Shown here piece by piece: positions 39,113-41,139 of a stretch of 41,139 bases of DNA. Both the position numbers and the translations under genes were made by a program. Every line of letters begins with the position of its first letter. The stretch's first letter is position 1. Location: contig JAZKBL010000004.1 of the NCBI GenBank assembly GCA_040388665.1, forward strand, positions 1 to 41,139, given 5' to 3'. The stretch comes from DAHVFY01 sp040388665. Its GTDB lineage: Bacteria; Chlamydiota; Chlamydiia; Chlamydiales; Rhabdochlamydiaceae. Below the pieces are notes generated by a model. That model was not told the DNA's origin. It did not search any database and saw only the letters and a program-made list of their open reading frames with translations.

Positions 39113-40132
39113 ATGCCGCTTAAAATTGCAATTAATGGATTTGGAAGAATAGGACGACTTGTTTTTCGTCTTATTACAGAGCGTCATAAGGGCAATGTAG
39201 AAATTGTTGCTATTAATGATCTTGTCCCGCCTGAGAATCTTGCTTATTTAATCAAATACGATTCTGTGCACCGTAGAGCTTCCTTTGAAGTCAGTGTTGA
39301 AGGACAGAATATTGTCGCAAATGGCAAGAAAACACGAGTTACTTCAGAAAAAGATCCATTAAAATTGCCTTGGAAAGATCTTGATGTTGATTATGTTATC
39401 GAGTCAACAGGGCTTTTTACACATGCAGAAGATGCGTATAAGCATATACAAGCCGGTGCAAAAAGGGTTGTAATCTCAGCGCCTGCCAAGGGGGATGTCC
39501 CTACGTTTGTCATGGGAGTTAATCACGAAAAATTTAACCCGAAGACAGACTTTGTTGTTTCTAATGCGTCGTGCACAACGAATTGTTTAGCGCCGCTTGT
39601 AAAAATTCTTCTCGATGATTTTGGTATTGAAGAAGGGTTGATGACAACTGTCCATTCTCTTACGGCTTCACAACCAAGTGTGGATGGGCCTTCTAAGAAA
39701 GATTGGAGAGGCGGTAGAAGCGCAAGTGTGAATATCATTCCAGCATCTACTGGCGCTGCCAAAGCTGTTGGATTATGTATTCCTGAAGTGAAAGGTAAGC
39801 TTACAGGCATGGCTTTCCGTATTCCAACAATAGATGTTTCTGTTGTGGATTTAACAGTAAGAGTGTCTAGAGATACCAGTTATGAAGAAATTTGTTCAAG
39901 CGTGAAAAAAGCGGCAAATGGTTCGATGAAAGGGATCGTCCTTCATTGTAATGAAGAAGTTGTATCTTCTGATTTCATTGGAACTACTTATTCCTGCATT
40001 TTTGATGAAGGAGCAGGAATTGCGTTGAATAGCCGTTTTTATAAATTAGTTGCTTGGTATGATAATGAAGTGGGATATGCCAGTCGAGTCGTAGACCTTT
40101 TGGAATTTATGGCATCCTGTGAAAATAAATAG
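39113..40132 (+). CDS. gapA: Glyceraldehyde-3-phosphate dehydrogenase
   Basis: 339 residues. The NAD-binding start is KIAINGFGRIGRLVFRLITE, the catalytic motif VSNASCTTNCLAPLVKIL with Cys at about 153, and the phosphate-binding stretch LTASQPSVDGPSKKDWRGGR. IIPASTGAAKAVG and the C-terminal WYDNEVGYASRVVDLL complete the family set. It makes 1,3-bisphosphoglycerate with NADH formation in glycolysis; glucose-6-phosphate entering through UhpC would feed this route. It directly follows the ribosomal operon, as in C. trachomatis (CT505 after rplQ CT506, recalled). The start has a strong ribosome site. Confidence 0.98.
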   Translation: MPLKIAINGFGRIGRLVFRLITERHKGNVEIVAINDLVPPENLAYLIKYDSVHRRASFEVSVEGQNIVANGKKTRVTSEKDPLKLPWKDLDVDYVIESTGLFTHAEDAYKHIQAGAKRVVISAPAKGDVPTFVMGVNHEKFNPKTDFVVSNASCTTNCLAPLVKILLDDFGIEEGLMTTVHSLTASQPSVDGPSKKDWRGGRSASVNIIPASTGAAKAVGLCIPEVKGKLTGMAFRIPTIDVSVVDLTVRVSRDTSYEEICSSVKKAANGSMKGIVLHCNEEVVSSDFIGTTYSCIFDEGAGIALNSRFYKLVAWYDNEVGYASRVVDLLEFMASCENK

Positions 40133-40151
40133 TTAACCATGGATTGAAAAC

Positions 40152-40943
40152 GTGAACTTTACACGAGAACCGATTATAGAGACCATTATTACCCCTAAAG
40201 ATGGTTATAACCTAGTTGTTCGCAACAGTAAGGGGGGTAGTCAAGAAGAATATCATGTAGACTCTGTAGAAGTCGTCTCATTTGGCCACTCTTTTTTTTT
40301 CCGCTCATTAGAGCGTCCTAAGTCCTTTCTTGTTCCCGCGGGTGATTATGAGATTGTAGAACTTAAAGAGACTAGAGTTGTTTTAAAAAATGTGAATATT
40401 GAACGCTCCATTAAAATTGGAGGGGGACGCCAGGCTTCAACGCCTGTTGCTAAAGAAGTCTCAGAATCTGTGAATATTTCGGAAGAAGAAACTGTAGCAG
40501 AATCAAGTGCGGAAGCATCTACTGCTCAACCTCTTAAATCTGATAGAAAAAGAGACCGTAGACGTAATCGTCGAGGTAGACGATCTTCTCAAGAAGAGCG
40601 TCCAATGCACGAAACCACTTCTAAAGAAGTCCAGCATGTTGCAGCAGAGTCTGCTGTTCAAGGAGGTGGTGGAAGCGATGAAACGCAAGTTTCATCGTCT
40701 ATGTTCTCCTCATTATTCCCTCCACCACCCACCCTCATCTCCGAAACCATCGCTCGGTATAAGGAAAAAAATCCTGAATATGCTGAAGGAAATTTTCTCT
40801 CCAAGCCGGTAGAAGAGAAAGAACATAAAAAGAAAAAAGAGGTTGAAGACGAAGGACCTAATGGTGAAGAAGAGGCTTCAAGTGAAACAGAAAGCCACCT
40901 TCATCGAGTTTCAGAGGACGACAACGATTATTTCTTGATATAG
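40152..40943 (+). CDS. Hypothetical protein with a basic linker and acidic C terminus
   Basis: 263 residues from GTG 40152; a weak GGA lies about 9 nt upstream. Residues 1-95 look folded, probably beta-rich (EPIIETIITPKDGYNLVVRN, then SFGHSFFFRSLERPKSFLVP and AGDYEIVELKETRVVLKNVN). The rest is low-complexity: an Ala/Ser/Glu stretch, a very basic patch SDRKRDRRRNRRGRR (about 131-145), a Pro segment SLFPPPPTLI, and a Glu/Lys-rich tail ending EDDNDYFLI. Such patches suit nucleic-acid or ribosome binding. I recognise no family. The position after gapA matches CT504 of C. trachomatis (recalled), suggesting a chlamydia-specific protein. It lies 19 nt after gapA and is likely co-transcribed. Confidence 0.8.
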   Translation: MNFTREPIIETIITPKDGYNLVVRNSKGGSQEEYHVDSVEVVSFGHSFFFRSLERPKSFLVPAGDYEIVELKETRVVLKNVNIERSIKIGGGRQASTPVAKEVSESVNISEEETVAESSAEASTAQPLKSDRKRDRRRNRRGRRSSQEERPMHETTSKEVQHVAAESAVQGGGGSDETQVSSSMFSSLFPPPPTLISETIARYKEKNPEYAEGNFLSKPVEEKEHKKKKEVEDEGPNGEEEASSETESHLHRVSEDDNDYFLI

Positions 40944-40971
40944 TTCTTGAATCAAAATACAAGAACATTTT
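40943..40971 (+). terminator. Probable terminator of the gapA unit
   Basis: GTTCTTG (40943-40949) pairs with CAAGAAC (40960-40966) around a 10-nt AT-rich loop, followed by ATTTT. It begins at the last base of the preceding stop codon. The stem is only moderately stable. Confidence 0.5.
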
Positions 40972-40974
40972 AAA

Positions 40975-41008
40975 CTTTCGCTTTCCACATCACAGTGGAA
41001 AGTGAAAG
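40975..41008. repeat. 14-bp inverted repeat hairpin upstream of tRNA-Leu
   Basis: CTTTCGCTTTCCAC (40975-40988) pairs with GTGGAAAGTGAAAG (40995-41008), one G-T pair, loop ATCACA. It is too long for chance. No T-tract follows on the plus strand, so a simple terminator is unlikely; it ends 10 bp before the tRNA gene and may shape transcription or processing there. Confidence 0.6.
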
Positions 41009-41018
41009 TAACATCCGC

Positions 41019-41101
41019 GCTCGGATGGTGGAACGGTAGACACTGGAGACTTAAAATCTCCTGGGAGCAATCCCGTGCAGGTTCGACTCCTGTTCCGAGC
41101 A
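41019..41101 (+). tRNA. tRNA-Leu (anticodon UAA)
   Basis: Acceptor stem GCTCGGA with TTCCGAGC (one T-A to G-T variation at the inner end), discriminator A, no encoded CCA. The anticodon stem GGAGA/TCTCC holds loop CTTAAAA with TAA at 34-36. A long variable arm (TGGGAGCAATCCCGT) marks a class II tRNA. The T arm CAGG-TTCGACT-CCTG is standard. It reads UUA codons. Confidence 0.95.
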
Positions 41102-41104
41102 AAC

Positions 41105-41134
41105 AAAAAACCTGGCCTAGCCAGGTTTTTTTTT
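41105..41134 (+). terminator. Rho-independent terminator after tRNA-Leu
   Basis: CCTGGC-CTA-GCCAGG (41111-41125), flanked by six A and nine T. The A/T flanks extend the stem, and the T-run is a textbook U-tract. Confidence 0.92.
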
Positions 41135-41139
41135 GCTCG

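Noticed and set aside
1..41139. CRISPR array, integrase, prophage or restriction system
   Set aside because: No regularly spaced repeats and no matching genes were seen; the only mobile-like parts are the short repeat elements.

Overview
The window is a piece of a chlamydial chromosome (phylum Chlamydiota). The evidence is gene content and order: trxA, spoU-type methyltransferase, mip, hisS, uhpC, dnaE, two envelope genes, an rsbW-like gene and a D,D-carboxypeptidase; then lnt-lpxC-fabZ-lpxA-fmt; then a ribosomal protein operon that starts at rplC, lacks rpsN and rpmD, and runs through secY, rpoA and rplQ to gapA. As I recall the C. trachomatis map, these correspond to CT539-CT551 and CT534-CT504. 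Several extra or altered genes (a transporter fused to a binding protein, DoxX, an Inc-like gene cluster) and the rearranged order suggest an environmental chlamydia outside the genus Chlamydia, but I cannot name the family. A 10-base N run inside rpoA and a one-base frameshift in trmL indicate a draft assembly.

Layout. 22-105: tRNA-Leu(CAG), minus strand. 200-523: trxA. 549-5422: a minus-strand group hisS > mip > trmL (frameshifted) > symporter-SBP fusion. 5698-12962: plus-strand uhpC, then dnaE-TPR protein-LptE-like-RsbW-like. 12977-13411: unknown minus-strand gene. 13528-14805: D-Ala-D-Ala carboxypeptidase. 14807-14914: a long hairpin repeat. 14916-17946: minus-strand rsmB > SurA-like > rsmA. 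18046-18516: DoxX. 18681-23454: lnt and the lipid A/fatty acid genes lpxC, fabZ, lpxA, then fmt. 23555-26352: four overlapping genes for Inc-like proteins, followed by a 33-codon membrane peptide ORF. 26681-38930: S10/spc/alpha ribosomal operon. 39113-40943: gapA and a disordered hypothetical protein. 41019-41101: tRNA-Leu(UAA) with a terminator.

The two most notable features are these. First, where Chlamydia has one inclusion membrane protein gene (Cap1/CT529) between fmt and rplC, this genome has four tandem, mutually overlapping genes. Each encodes a soluble N-terminal part followed by a bilobed C-terminal hydrophobic hairpin, the hallmark of Inc proteins. Second, a 160-bp near-palindromic element occurs twice (3166-3325 and 18515-18674) in inverted orientation, with 150 of 160 positions identical by hand alignment. 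It looks like a miniature inverted-repeat element. Both copies fill the space between two co-directional genes and have the same polarity relative to transcription.

Functionally the window combines translation (ribosomal proteins, HisRS, rRNA and tRNA modification, formyl-Met-tRNA), transcription (rpoA, RsbW-like), replication (dnaE), envelope building (LpxA, LpxC, FabZ, Lnt, SurA-like, LptE-like, carboxypeptidase) and host interface (UhpC sugar-phosphate uptake, Mip, Inc-like cluster).
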